The notes: generated from the sequence alone by a model not told the origin. A stretch of DNA of 64,000 nucleotides from DUPQ01 sp964563155 (GCA_964563155.1 CAZLVL010000009.1:1-64000), one strand, 5' to 3'. Positions 42,539 through 51,996 are shown, counted from the first letter of the stretch. Numbers and translations: made by a program.

Positions 42539-43567
42539 ATGTTACCAAAAACCATAATTAAGAAAGTTATCGAGTTTGATTCACCCCCAAGACTGGGATT
42601 TGATTTTTTAGACGGTTCAGTAAGAGATTTTAAGCATGTGGAATTAAAAAACCCTAGAAAAGAAGAGTACCTTTGGCAAACTCCAGACTATTTTGCTCAT
42701 CTTTATCCACAATATAAGGACTTTCAAGGTCATTTACACTTAGATGAATATAATAATTTATGGGGCCGTATGTGGCATGATACAACTGGGGGAGGAGAGG
42801 TCTTAGAAGGGGGCTTAGCCTCTTGGGATGATTTAGATTCCTATGTAGTTCCCAACATTGATGATGAAGAAAGATTTTCCAATGCTTGGACCAGTGTTGA
42901 ACCCTATAAAGATCGTTTTATCTTTGGACCCTTACCAGGTTGTACCTTTGCTATTATTAGAAATATTAGAAAAATGGAAAACTTTTTAGAAGATTTAATT
43001 CTAGAAGAAGAAAATGTTTTAAAGCTCCAAGATATGGTCTTACAAAAGGTCCTAAATATGGTTGAGATTTATGGTTCTTTAGGCTTTGTAGATGGCTTGT
43101 TTTTCTGTGAAGACTGGGGAACTCAAGATAGACTCTTAATTTCTCCAACCTTATGGAGAAAAATATTTAAACCTGCCTATACCAAACTTGTAAATACAGC
43201 TCATAAAAACAATTTGAAGGTTGTTATGCACTCTTGTGGCTACATTTATGAGATTTTAGATGATTTAGTTGAAATAGGAGTGGATGTTTTACAGTTAGAC
43301 CAACCAACATTAATGGGGATGGAAACTCTAGCTGAAAAAATAGCTGGAAAAGCCACCCTTTATTCACCAGTAGATATCCAAAGAGTTTTACCAACCGCTG
43401 ATAAGGAGATTATTGAAAAGTCTGCCGAAGATATGGTCAGATTATTCCATAAAAATGGTGGACTTATTGTAAAAGATTATGGAGATTACAACACCCTTCA
43501 TATTGAAGACAAATGGGCTGACTGGGGAAGAAAAAAGTTTTTTGAAATTGGATACTTTAATAAATAA
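42539..43567 (+). CDS. UroD-like protein (uroporphyrinogen decarboxylase / cobamide methyltransferase superfamily)
   Basis: A 342-residue TIM-barrel protein of the UroD superfamily. It has LHLDEYNNLWGRMWHD, FFCEDWGTQDRLLISP and VVMHSCGYI, the last resembling the zinc-binding HxC of MtaA/MtbA methylcobamide:CoM methyltransferases; no later Cys exists to give the third ligand of that group. No heme genes are nearby, so true uroporphyrinogen decarboxylase is unlikely. Many anaerobes carry such proteins in demethylation or sugar pathways. GTGAGG precedes ATG 42539, and TATAAT at 42444-42449 may be its -10 box. Substrate unknown. Confidence 0.75.
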   Translation: MLPKTIIKKVIEFDSPPRLGFDFLDGSVRDFKHVELKNPRKEEYLWQTPDYFAHLYPQYKDFQGHLHLDEYNNLWGRMWHDTTGGGEVLEGGLASWDDLDSYVVPNIDDEERFSNAWTSVEPYKDRFIFGPLPGCTFAIIRNIRKMENFLEDLILEEENVLKLQDMVLQKVLNMVEIYGSLGFVDGLFFCEDWGTQDRLLISPTLWRKIFKPAYTKLVNTAHKNNLKVVMHSCGYIYEILDDLVEIGVDVLQLDQPTLMGMETLAEKIAGKATLYSPVDIQRVLPTADKEIIEKSAEDMVRLFHKNGGLIVKDYGDYNTLHIEDKWADWGRKKFFEIGYFNK

Positions 43568-43586
43568 TATATTTTGGGAGTAATTT

Positions 43587-45014
43587 TTGGCTGACAAGGA
43601 AAAGCAAGAAAAAGAATATTTTGAAGAGATTGTTGAAAACACTAGTCCAATTTATTTAGAACAAATTGGGGAAGAGGATTCAGATTCTCTTGAGGTAGAC
43701 AGTATTTTCTCAGAAAAAGAAGATGAATTGGTAAAAAAAGATATTTTTACCAAGATTAAAGATAAATTCTTTGATTTTCTAGATGGTATTTGGACCTTTT
43801 TTACAAAAGAAGAAATAGAAAAAAGAAGAATTAAAAGAGAAAATAAACCGGTTACCATAGTGGTTTACAAGCCAAAGAGCCAATTTAGGAAGTTTTTAAC
43901 CTTAATGACCTGGTTAGTTTTCCTTTTTCTTTTAGCCTTTGTTTTTTACAAGGGTTATACCTTTACAAATGATCTGGTAAAAGAAATAAATAAGTTTGAT
44001 GCTAAAACAGCTATAGGAGAAATATCAGAAGAGAATCAGAAGATTTTAGACATACCCTCTGGTGCAACCACCAAAGACATTTCTAATATTCTCTTTGAAG
44101 AAGGTATTATTTCCAATGAAACATATTTCTGGGTTTATTCTCTTTTAATGGGAAATGAAGGAAATTACAAGTCTGGAAAACATATGATTGACTCATCTGT
44201 TACCTATGACTCAGGAGACTTTGATATTATAACTGCCCAAGGCTATGAAATGCTCATATACATATTAGCCCAAGACAGCATTCCCAATCCAACAGAACGT
44301 ATCTTTTTTACAGAGGGATTAACCTTTGAGCAAACTGTTAATCTTTTTACAGAAAAAGGTATTGGTAGTAAAAAAGGATTTTATGATGCTGGAGATAAGT
44401 TTGATTTTGATTATGACTTTTTAGATCAAATTCCTGAAGATAGAAGAAGGACTAATAGATTAGAGGGCTATCTCTTTCCTGACACCTATATTTTCGATGT
44501 AACTGTAGATGAAAGTGAAAATATTGAAAAGATGCTTCATAACTTTGATAATAAGTTTAATGAGACATACAGGGAAAAGGCTGAGCTTATGGGCTATACC
44601 ATAGATGAAATAGTAATTATTGCTTCTTTGTTAGAAAAAGAAGCTGCTACCATGAGCGAAAGGGCAATGATTGCAGGTGTTATATATAATCGTTTGAATT
44701 CTACAGACTCTTCTATGAATTATCTGCAAATAGATGCTACCATTCAATATCTATACATTAATGAAACAGGTCATGTTAAAGAATTTTTAACCTATGAAGA
44801 TCAAAGAATCTTGAACAGTTACAACACCTATGTTTATTCAGGTTTACCACCTGGACCAATATGCAATCCATCTTTAAGCAGTATTGCAGCAGCTCTATAC
44901 CCAGAAAGCCACAACTACTACTATTATGTAGCTAAAAATGATGGAACTGATGCCCATGCTTATGCAAGAACCTTAGCAGAACACAATTACAATGTAAGTA
45001 TTTACATGAAATAA
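43587..45014 (+). CDS. mltG: Endolytic murein transglycosylase MltG (YceG-like)
   Basis: MltG cuts nascent glycan strands in the membrane and is thought to set their length. The 475-residue protein has a charged cytoplasmic N-terminal region (~105 residues, longer than usual), one membrane helix (about 108-130), and an outer domain with a LysM-like part (PSGATTKDISNILFEEGI) and the YceG core: LEGYLFPDTY, IASLLEKEAATMSERAMIAGVIYNRL with the catalytic Glu, LQIDATIQY, and YSGLPPGPICNPS. TTG 43587 follows GGGAG. It heads the mltG-trmR-trhP group found in Bacillus (yrrL-yrrM-yrrN). Confidence 0.94.
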   Translation: MADKEKQEKEYFEEIVENTSPIYLEQIGEEDSDSLEVDSIFSEKEDELVKKDIFTKIKDKFFDFLDGIWTFFTKEEIEKRRIKRENKPVTIVVYKPKSQFRKFLTLMTWLVFLFLLAFVFYKGYTFTNDLVKEINKFDAKTAIGEISEENQKILDIPSGATTKDISNILFEEGIISNETYFWVYSLLMGNEGNYKSGKHMIDSSVTYDSGDFDIITAQGYEMLIYILAQDSIPNPTERIFFTEGLTFEQTVNLFTEKGIGSKKGFYDAGDKFDFDYDFLDQIPEDRRRTNRLEGYLFPDTYIFDVTVDESENIEKMLHNFDNKFNETYREKAELMGYTIDEIVIIASLLEKEAATMSERAMIAGVIYNRLNSTDSSMNYLQIDATIQYLYINETGHVKEFLTYEDQRILNSYNTYVYSGLPPGPICNPSLSSIAAALYPESHNYYYYVAKNDGTDAHAYARTLAEHNYNVSIYMK

Positions 45015-45015
45015 A

Positions 45016-45669
45016 ATGGACAATGAATTCACTCTAGTAGAAAAAGAAGTAGAAGATTATATTCGTAGCTTACTTAATCCTCTTAAGGATGACTTGTTTT
45101 CTTTATACAAAAAAGCAAAAGATAAGCATGTACCAGTGGCAAAATTGGAAGTGCTTAGTGCTCTAGGTGTATTATTTACCATTAAAAGACCTAAAAAAGT
45201 CCTAGAATTGGGAAGTGCTGTGGGTATTTCCTCTATTTTTCTTTCTGATTATTTAGCAGATGATGGCTTTATAGATACGGTAGAAAATGATCCTAAGGTA
45301 TTTGAAGTGCTAAAAGAGAATATAGGGTCTTTTGGCCTTGAAAAGGTGATAAACCCCATATTTGCTGATGCCAAGGATTATCTTTTAAACATTGAACAAA
45401 AGTATGATATTATATTTATCGATGCGGCAAAGGGTCAATATGAGAATTATTTTCATTTGAGTCGCAGACTTTTAGAAGACAAAGGAATTATTATAGCTGA
45501 TAACGTTTTATACAAGGGAAGTGTGGCAAAAGGCCAAGATATACCTTTTAAAAAGAAGACATTGATACGAAACTTACGCTCCTTTTTAGAAACAATTACA
45601 AAAGATCCAGACTTTGAAACCACAGTGTTACCCATATCAGATGGTTTATCAGTATCGGTAAAAAAATGA
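45016..45669 (+). CDS. trmR: O-methyltransferase, TrmR-like (tRNA 5-hydroxyuridine methyltransferase)
   Basis: A 217-residue class I SAM-dependent O-methyltransferase of the COG4122 type. VLELGSAVGISSIFLSDYL is the SAM-binding motif; IIFIDAAKGQYENYF carries the metal-binding Asp, and IIIADNVLYKGSV the second. In B. subtilis, yrrM (trmR) lies between mltG and trhP and methylates 5-hydroxyuridine at tRNA position 34. The same order and spacing occur here, 1 nt after mltG and overlapping trhP, which supports this specificity. Confidence 0.85.
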   Translation: MDNEFTLVEKEVEDYIRSLLNPLKDDLFSLYKKAKDKHVPVAKLEVLSALGVLFTIKRPKKVLELGSAVGISSIFLSDYLADDGFIDTVENDPKVFEVLKENIGSFGLEKVINPIFADAKDYLLNIEQKYDIIFIDAAKGQYENYFHLSRRLLEDKGIIIADNVLYKGSVAKGQDIPFKKKTLIRNLRSFLETITKDPDFETTVLPISDGLSVSVKK

Positions 45670-46916
45670 AAAAACCAGAATTACTAGCCCCAGCAGGAAA
45701 CATGGAAAAGATGAGGATGGCATACAACTATGGTGCAGATGCTGTCTATTTAGGGCTGGACAAGTTTAACCTTAGAGAAAAGGCTGATAATTTTACCTAT
45801 GAAAGATTAGAAAAAGCCTTAAAATATGCCAAATCTTTAAACAAAAAGCTTTATGTTACCTTAAATATCCTACCTAAGAACAAAGACCTTAATGAAATAG
45901 GAAAGGTGCTAGATGAGTTAAATAATATAAAGCCGGATGCAGTCATAATTGCGGATATTGGCTTAATTGGCATGGCTAAAAAGCATGCCAGTAATATAGA
46001 TATTCATGTAAGCACTCAAGCAAATATTATGAATGTGGAAAGTGCCAAGACCTTTTGTCAAATGGGGGCAAAAAGATTAATACTTGCCAGAGAACTATCA
46101 TTAAAGGAAGTTGCTGAGATTAAAGAAGCTGTAGGAAATGAACATGAAATAGAGGTTTTTGTACATGGGTCCATGTGTGTTTCATACTCAGGAAGGTGCC
46201 TTTTAAGCTCCTATATGGCCTCAAGAGATGCAAACTATGGAGACTGTGCCCAGCCTTGTCGTTGGAGATATGCTCTCGTGGAAGAAAAAAGACCTGGTAA
46301 ATATTACCCTATATATGAAGATGAAAAGGGAACATATATCCTAAACTCTAAAGACTTGAAGATGATTGATTATATGGAAGACTTATACAATAGCAAGATT
46401 GATAGCTTTAAAATTGAAGGTAGAATGAAAAGCGTCTTTTATGTAGCCAGCGTTACAAAGGCCTATAGAGATGCTATTGATGACTATTACCAATCTCCAA
46501 GCTTGTATAAAGATAAATTAGACTATTACAATGAGCTTGTAAGTATGGCAAGCCACAGACAATATACCTCTGCCTATGGAATTGAAGATGACTTAGATAT
46601 GACAGAAAAAACACAAAATGCCATGCACTATGGCACCTCTTCTTATACAAGAGACTACCTGTATGCAGGTCTTGTTTTAGATTATGACCATGATTCGGGT
46701 TTAGCCTTTATTCATGAAGCTAACCCAGTCTTCTTAGGTGATGATATAATCTTAATGTCTCCTAAAAAGGGAAAATATATACAAAAGGTTACTTTTTTAG
46801 CTGATGAAGAAATGACTCCTATTGAACAAGCCCATCATCCAGCTATGAAATACTATATGAAAACCGACTATCCTCTAGAAAAGGATACCATATTGATTAA
46901 AGAGGTGGCTAAATGA
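45666..46916 (+). CDS. trhP: U32-family protein TrhP (tRNA 5-hydroxyuridine synthesis)
   Basis: Members of peptidase family U32 of this type (YrrO/TrhP) catalyse prephenate-dependent hydroxylation of U34 in tRNA rather than proteolysis. The 416-residue protein begins PELLAPAGNMEKM, has VFVHGSMCVSYSGRCLLSS and GDCAQPCRWRY, the Cys cluster expected to hold an iron-sulfur centre, and SFKIEGRMKS. It overlaps trmR (4 nt), whose product would methylate the hydroxyuridine. Only one U32 gene is present here, as opposed to two (yrrN, yrrO) in B. subtilis. Confidence 0.9.
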   Translation: MKKPELLAPAGNMEKMRMAYNYGADAVYLGLDKFNLREKADNFTYERLEKALKYAKSLNKKLYVTLNILPKNKDLNEIGKVLDELNNIKPDAVIIADIGLIGMAKKHASNIDIHVSTQANIMNVESAKTFCQMGAKRLILARELSLKEVAEIKEAVGNEHEIEVFVHGSMCVSYSGRCLLSSYMASRDANYGDCAQPCRWRYALVEEKRPGKYYPIYEDEKGTYILNSKDLKMIDYMEDLYNSKIDSFKIEGRMKSVFYVASVTKAYRDAIDDYYQSPSLYKDKLDYYNELVSMASHRQYTSAYGIEDDLDMTEKTQNAMHYGTSSYTRDYLYAGLVLDYDHDSGLAFIHEANPVFLGDDIILMSPKKGKYIQKVTFLADEEMTPIEQAHHPAMKYYMKTDYPLEKDTILIKEVAK

Positions 46917-48169
46917 CAAAAACCCTAGGATTTATTGGCGCAGGCAATATGGGTAGAGCTCTAATAAATGGCATAAAAAATGAAAAGCTTATTATACATA
47001 TCTTAGATTCTGATAAGAAAAAGCTTTCAGAATTTAAAGATGAAAATCTTTATATTGCAGATAATTTAAAAGAGCTTCTAGAAAAATCAGATATTATCTT
47101 TTTATCTATAAAACCTCAAGGAATGGAAGGTTTGCTTAAAGATATTAGTGAATATGGGGATTTAATAAAGGATAAGGTTTTTGTTATCATAGCAGCTGGT
47201 CTAAAAAAAGAATTTTACAAAAGAATAATAAAAGATATAAAGATTATTAGAACCATGCCTAATATGCCCTTGAGTATAGGTTTAGGTGTAACAACTGTAC
47301 TTTTAGATAGGGAAGACTTTGCAGATGAGTATGATTTTGTAATTGATTTATTGAAGAATATGGGTCTAGTGCAAGAAGTGGAGGATGAAAGTCTATTTGA
47401 TGTTCTAACAGCTGTAGCTGGTTCTGGACCTGCTTTTGTATTTTCTTTTATAAGGGCTTTGGAAGACTCTCTTGTTAAAGAAGGTATAGATAAAGAAGAT
47501 GCTAGACAAGTGGCATCTATGACCCTTATAGGCTCTGCTTCATATGCTAAGGAAAATCCAATGGACCTTTCTTTACTTATAGATTCAATTTGTTCTCCAC
47601 AAGGTACAAGCATTGAGGGAGTTAAGGTTTTAGAAGCAAATAACTTTGAAGATATAATTAAAAAAGCAGTCAAGGCTTCTAAAGATAGGTCTAGAGAAAT
47701 GAGTTTAGATTTTCTTGGTGAAAAACCAGAATGCTCTGATGTGGATATATATACTGATGGAGCCTGTCGTTTTAATCCAGGACCTGGAGGCTATGCAGCT
47801 ATTTTAATGGCTTGCGGAAAAGAAAAGGAAATTACAGGTTTTAAACAACATACTACAAACAATGAAATGGAATTAAAGGCTGCTCTAGAGGGCTTAAAAG
47901 CCTTAAAAAGACCAAGTAAAGTCACCCTTTATTCTGACTCAGCTTATTTAGTAAATGGCTTTAATTTAGGTTGGGTTAGCTCCTGGAGCAAAAATGGATG
48001 GACTAGACCTAAAAATGAACCTATAAAAAACTTAGAATTGTGGCAAGAACTATTTGAAATGAACAAGGTTCACAGTATTACTTGGGTTAAGGTAAAGGGT
48101 CATGCAGACAATGAATATAATAATAGGTGCGATCGTTTGGCTAACCAGGCAATCTTGGAAAATACTTAA
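46913..48169 (+). CDS. Fusion of pyrroline-5-carboxylate reductase (ProC) and RNase HI
   Basis: One uninterrupted 418-residue frame encodes two enzymes. Residues 1 to about 265 are ProC, which makes proline from pyrroline-5-carboxylate with NAD(P)H: FIGAGNMGRAL (7-17), TAVAGSGPAFVFSFIRALED (165-184) and SICSPQGTSIEG (224-235). Residues about 274-418 are RNase HI, which cuts RNA in RNA-DNA hybrids: DIYTDGACRFNPGPGG with Asp281, NNEMELKAAL with Glu319, LYSDSAYLVNG with Asp341, and HADNEYNNRCDRLA with His396 and Asp406, so the catalytic set is complete. No in-frame start with a ribosome binding site separates them. It overlaps trhP by 4 nt and the helicase by 1 nt. Confidence 0.92.
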   Translation: MTKTLGFIGAGNMGRALINGIKNEKLIIHILDSDKKKLSEFKDENLYIADNLKELLEKSDIIFLSIKPQGMEGLLKDISEYGDLIKDKVFVIIAAGLKKEFYKRIIKDIKIIRTMPNMPLSIGLGVTTVLLDREDFADEYDFVIDLLKNMGLVQEVEDESLFDVLTAVAGSGPAFVFSFIRALEDSLVKEGIDKEDARQVASMTLIGSASYAKENPMDLSLLIDSICSPQGTSIEGVKVLEANNFEDIIKKAVKASKDRSREMSLDFLGEKPECSDVDIYTDGACRFNPGPGGYAAILMACGKEKEITGFKQHTTNNEMELKAALEGLKALKRPSKVTLYSDSAYLVNGFNLGWVSSWSKNGWTRPKNEPIKNLELWQELFEMNKVHSITWVKVKGHADNEYNNRCDRLANQAILENT

Positions 48170-50121
48170 TGGCAAAAAAATATTTACAAATTAATAATTC
48201 ACCTGAAAGTGATTTTTTACTAGGTCTCTTTGAGTCCATTTTTTTGAAAAGTAGAAAAGGAAAAAACAAGCTTAATAAATCAAAGTTTGCTAAATTAGCC
48301 TCTTCTTTAAATTATGCTTTTAAGCAAAATATTACAGAAAAATCTGCTGAAGAATACTTAAAGAGAAACAAACACATATTATATACAGCCCAACCCTATT
48401 GGGATATTTTGAAGCTACCTTCTCATCAATTAGAAACAATTTTTAGGAAGATGGCGTCATGTGAACTATATATTTACGAAAGATACAAGACTGGAAATCG
48501 GTTTTATCCAGATGTCTTTGAAATATTTGAAGATAAGAGAAACATTAATAAATTAAAGTTTAATAATGTCCTAACCATTTATGTAAATGGATATTTAAGA
48601 AAACAAACCAGAGAACAAATATTAGAGCTTATTCCTAAAAATCCTAAGGATGAATTTCCTGAGGTTAGAAATATAAAAAGACACTTTATTCTCCACATAG
48701 GACTAACCAATACAGGTAAAACCTATAATGCTCTTTTAGCCCTAAAAAAATCAAAAAGTGGGGCTTATCTATCACCTTTAAGACTATTAGCCTTGGAAGT
48801 GCAAGAAAGACTTAATGAAGATGGTATACCATGCTCTTTGCTAACCGGAGAAGAAGAAGATATTTTAAAAAATGCCATGCACATATCTTCTACAGTTGAA
48901 AAGGCTGATTACAGAAATGACTATGATTGTGTAGTTATTGATGAGTGTCAATTAATTCAAGACCAATCTAGAGGTTCTTGGTGGACAAAAGCCATATTAG
49001 GTATGAAGTCAAAAGAAATCCATCTTTGTGCTGCTCCTGAGGCTGTAGAGATCCTTTTGAAGATAATAAAAGACTGTGATGATAGTTTTGAGGTGCGAGA
49101 ATACAAAAGAGATACAGAATTAGTCTTTTCCAAAACACCCTTTACCTTTAGAAAAATTGATAAAGGAGATGCCCTAGTAGTCTTTTCTAGAAAAAGTGTT
49201 TTAAACGTAGCCCAAGAATTAAATGCAAGGGGAATAAAAACCTCAATTATCTACGGAGCCCTCCCATATAAAACTAGAAAAGAACAATTAAAACTATTTA
49301 CTCAGGGAAAAACTGATGTGGTAGTGGCTACAGATGCTATTGGAATGGGATTAAATCTTCCAATAAAAAGGATAGTATTTTTAGAATCTGAAAAGTTTGA
49401 TGGTACAGAAACTAGACCCTTATTACCCTGGGAGGTAAAACAGATTGCTGGTAGAGCTGGAAGAAAGGGAATTTATGACAAGGGCTTTGTAAGTATTGCT
49501 TTTAAAGAACCTAACTTTGAGGAAAAGTTAAGACTTGCAAATGAACCTTTAAAATATGCTTACCTTGGATTTTCAGATGTGTTATTGGATATTGATTGTG
49601 ATTTAATAGAGACTTTAAAAATTTGGAAATCTATTGCTACAGGTGGCTTTTATGTAAAGCAAGACATAGATAGGACCTTAAACCTTTGTGAAAAGCTTAT
49701 GAGGATATATGATGGTTTTGATAAAAAAGAACTTCTCAAACTAGCATCAATTCCTTTTGATGAGGATAATAAAACAGTATCAGCCCTATTTAATGAATAT
49801 GTTCTTTTGTATTCTTATTCTCAAAGTATTTTTAAGCCTGAATTAGAATATGAATCTTTGTATGACCTAGAAGATTACTATAAATGCTTGGATTTGTATT
49901 ACTCTTTTTCAAAGAATATGGGTTATGAACCTGACCTTTTATGGCTAAAAGAAATGAAGGCTGAAATAGCTGAAAAAATAAACAAGTTACTCTTAGACCA
50001 AGGTCTAGCTAAAAAAAGAAGATGTACCATGTGTAATAGGACCTTACAGAAAAACTATCATATGGATATATGTCGTAATTGTTTGAATGACCTTAAATAC
50101 CTTGATTTTGAAGAGGCTTGA
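48169..50121 (+). CDS. SUV3-like superfamily 2 RNA helicase with C-terminal zinc motif
   Basis: A 650-residue helicase of the SUV3 (mitochondrial RNA helicase) type. Its N-terminal 170 residues are unassigned. The motor has HIGLTNTGKTYNALLAL (Walker A 178-185), SPLRLLALEVQERL, VVIDECQLIQDQSRGSWWTKAI with DECQ at 258-261 in place of DEAD, VVATDAIGMGLNLPI and EVKQIAGRAGRKG (motif VI). The end has CTMCNRTLQ...CRNC, a probable zinc finger. Family members unwind RNA with a 3' exonuclease; no RNase gene is adjacent, though the upstream product includes RNase HI. The ATG overlaps the upstream stop by 1 nt. Confidence 0.82.
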   Translation: MAKKYLQINNSPESDFLLGLFESIFLKSRKGKNKLNKSKFAKLASSLNYAFKQNITEKSAEEYLKRNKHILYTAQPYWDILKLPSHQLETIFRKMASCELYIYERYKTGNRFYPDVFEIFEDKRNINKLKFNNVLTIYVNGYLRKQTREQILELIPKNPKDEFPEVRNIKRHFILHIGLTNTGKTYNALLALKKSKSGAYLSPLRLLALEVQERLNEDGIPCSLLTGEEEDILKNAMHISSTVEKADYRNDYDCVVIDECQLIQDQSRGSWWTKAILGMKSKEIHLCAAPEAVEILLKIIKDCDDSFEVREYKRDTELVFSKTPFTFRKIDKGDALVVFSRKSVLNVAQELNARGIKTSIIYGALPYKTRKEQLKLFTQGKTDVVVATDAIGMGLNLPIKRIVFLESEKFDGTETRPLLPWEVKQIAGRAGRKGIYDKGFVSIAFKEPNFEEKLRLANEPLKYAYLGFSDVLLDIDCDLIETLKIWKSIATGGFYVKQDIDRTLNLCEKLMRIYDGFDKKELLKLASIPFDEDNKTVSALFNEYVLLYSYSQSIFKPELEYESLYDLEDYYKCLDLYYSFSKNMGYEPDLLWLKEMKAEIAEKINKLLLDQGLAKKRRCTMCNRTLQKNYHMDICRNCLNDLKYLDFEEA

Positions 50122-50177
50122 TTCTAGAATAGAATAAGCTAATAAAATATCACTTTTATAAAAAATAGGAGGATTAT

Positions 50178-50837
50178 ATGAAAAAAGCACTTGTGATGTG
50201 GGGTGGATGGAATGGCCATGAGCCTGAAAAAGTAGGTATCATATTTGAAAACCTGTTAAAAAATGAGGGCTATGATGTGCTAAGAACCGACTCCATGGAT
50301 ATACTTTTTGATTTAGAAAAGCTTAAAACCTTTGATTTATTTGTTCCTGTTTGGACTATGGGAGAGATTAAAAAAGAGCAAGAAGAAAATGTCTCTATAG
50401 CTCTAGGAGAATTTGGAGTTGGAATGGCAGGCTGCCATGGTGGTATGTGTGATTCTTACAGACAAAGCACCAAGTGGCAATTTATCACAGGTTCCCAGTG
50501 GGTAGAACATCCTGGTAATGATGGCACTGAATATATAGTAAATATTAATAAGTCATCAGATTCTGAAATCATAAAAGGAATGAATGACTTTAAGGTAGTT
50601 TCAGAGCAATACTATATCCATGTTGACCCAGTGGTAAATGTTTTAGCTACAACAAGATTTCCAGTCTTTCCAGGCTTTCATGATACAAATGGTGCGGTAG
50701 ATGTTCCTGTTGTATATACAAAAAGATGGGGAAAAGCCAGAGTTTTCTATAACTCTCTAGGTCATCTTGCAAATGTTTTTGATATTCCAGAAGCTCTTGA
50801 ACTTATGAGAAGAGGCTTTTTGTGGGCTAGTAGATAA
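50178..50837 (+). CDS. ThuA-like protein (class I glutaminase-like fold)
   Basis: A 219-residue cytoplasmic protein of the ThuA-like family, named after a trehalose-utilisation gene of Sinorhizobium. ALVMWGGWNGHEPEKVG at the N-terminus, GFGVGMAGCHGGMCDS-like EFGVGMAGCHGGMCDS (about 75-91), ITGSQWVEHPG and RVFYNSLGHLANVFD are the conserved boxes. AGGAGG lies before ATG 50178. It is followed by a Gfo/Idh/MocA-family oxidoreductase, a frequent partner of ThuA proteins in sugar catabolic loci. The sugar is not identifiable. Confidence 0.85.
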   Translation: MKKALVMWGGWNGHEPEKVGIIFENLLKNEGYDVLRTDSMDILFDLEKLKTFDLFVPVWTMGEIKKEQEENVSIALGEFGVGMAGCHGGMCDSYRQSTKWQFITGSQWVEHPGNDGTEYIVNINKSSDSEIIKGMNDFKVVSEQYYIHVDPVVNVLATTRFPVFPGFHDTNGAVDVPVVYTKRWGKARVFYNSLGHLANVFDIPEALELMRRGFLWASR

Positions 50838-50884
50838 GAAAAGAAACAAAGAAAATTGTAGAATAGAATATATTGAGGTGTAGA

Positions 50885-51988
50885 ATGGGAAAAATAAATG
50901 TCGGTTTTGTAGGTTGTGGAAATATATCAGGTATTTATTTTAAAAATCTGATTCAAGTATTTAATAATCAAGTAAAGGTATTTGCTTGTGGAGACTTATT
51001 TAAAGAAAAGCAAGATAAGGCTATAGAAGAATATGGTATTGAAAATATAATGACTTTTGAAGAAATGCTAAAAAGTGATGATATTCATATGATTTTAAAT
51101 ATCACTCAACCGGCTTTTCACTATGATATTACCAAAAGGGCTTTAGAAGCTGGTAAACATGTCTATTTAGAAAAGCCCTTAAGCTTGTCCTTTGAAGAAG
51201 GAAGAGAATTAGTAGAATTAAGTCAAAAGAAGGGTCTTTTACTAGGTGGAGCTCCAGATACCTTTATGGGTGCTGGTATTCAAACCTGTAAGAAACTTAT
51301 TGATGATGGCTATATTGGTGATATAGTTGGAGCTACAGCCTTTATGATGAGTAAAGGTCATGAATCTTGGCATCCTGACCCAGAATTCTATTACAAACCT
51401 GGTGGCGGACCAATGTTTGACATGGGACCCTACTACATAACAGCTCTTTTAAACCTTATTGGTGAAGTGGAATGGGTGGTAGGTATGAACACTACTGGCT
51501 TTGAAAAAAGAACAATAACCAGTCAACCTAAATATATGCAAGTGATTGATGTAGAAACACCAACCCATATATCTGGTCTTCTAAAATTTAGCTCTGGAGC
51601 AACAGCTTCAATTATTACAACTTTTGATTGTAAAAAAAGCGATCTTCCCCTTATAGAGATATATGGTACAAAGGGAAGTATAAAGGTTCCTGACCCCAAT
51701 ACCTTTGGTGGACCTGTCTTTTTAGCAACATCAGACGGCAGTGGCTATAAGGAAGTTCCTTTAACCCATATATATGCAGAAAACTCTAGGGGTATTGGCT
51801 TAGCTGATTTGGTAAGCTGTTTAACCACAAAGGATAAGCCCAAAGCTGGGGCTCAACAAATCCTTCATGTTTTAGAAATAATGGATGCAATTTTTACTTC
51901 AGATGAGAAAAAGCAATACTATAAAATGACAACAAAGTATGAAAAACCAGCTCAAATGAGTAGAGATTTAGTTAAGGGGCAAGTATAA
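50885..51988 (+). CDS. Gfo/Idh/MocA-family oxidoreductase
   Basis: A 367-residue NAD(P)-dependent sugar or inositol dehydrogenase-like protein. GFVGCGNISGIYFKN (about 6-20) is the Rossmann nucleotide loop, HVYLEKPLSLSFEEG contains the EKP motif, and GGGPMFDMGPYYITALLNLIG carries the D-x-G-x-H/Y-type catalytic segment (Tyr in place of the usual His). ATG 50885 has GAGGTG upstream. It lies 47 nt after the ThuA-like gene, and the two probably act on the same carbohydrate; that is an inference from the pairing. Confidence 0.88.
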   Translation: MGKINVGFVGCGNISGIYFKNLIQVFNNQVKVFACGDLFKEKQDKAIEEYGIENIMTFEEMLKSDDIHMILNITQPAFHYDITKRALEAGKHVYLEKPLSLSFEEGRELVELSQKKGLLLGGAPDTFMGAGIQTCKKLIDDGYIGDIVGATAFMMSKGHESWHPDPEFYYKPGGGPMFDMGPYYITALLNLIGEVEWVVGMNTTGFEKRTITSQPKYMQVIDVETPTHISGLLKFSSGATASIITTFDCKKSDLPLIEIYGTKGSIKVPDPNTFGGPVFLATSDGSGYKEVPLTHIYAENSRGIGLADLVSCLTTKDKPKAGAQQILHVLEIMDAIFTSDEKKQYYKMTTKYEKPAQMSRDLVKGQV

Positions 51989-51996
51989 AAATGTGC

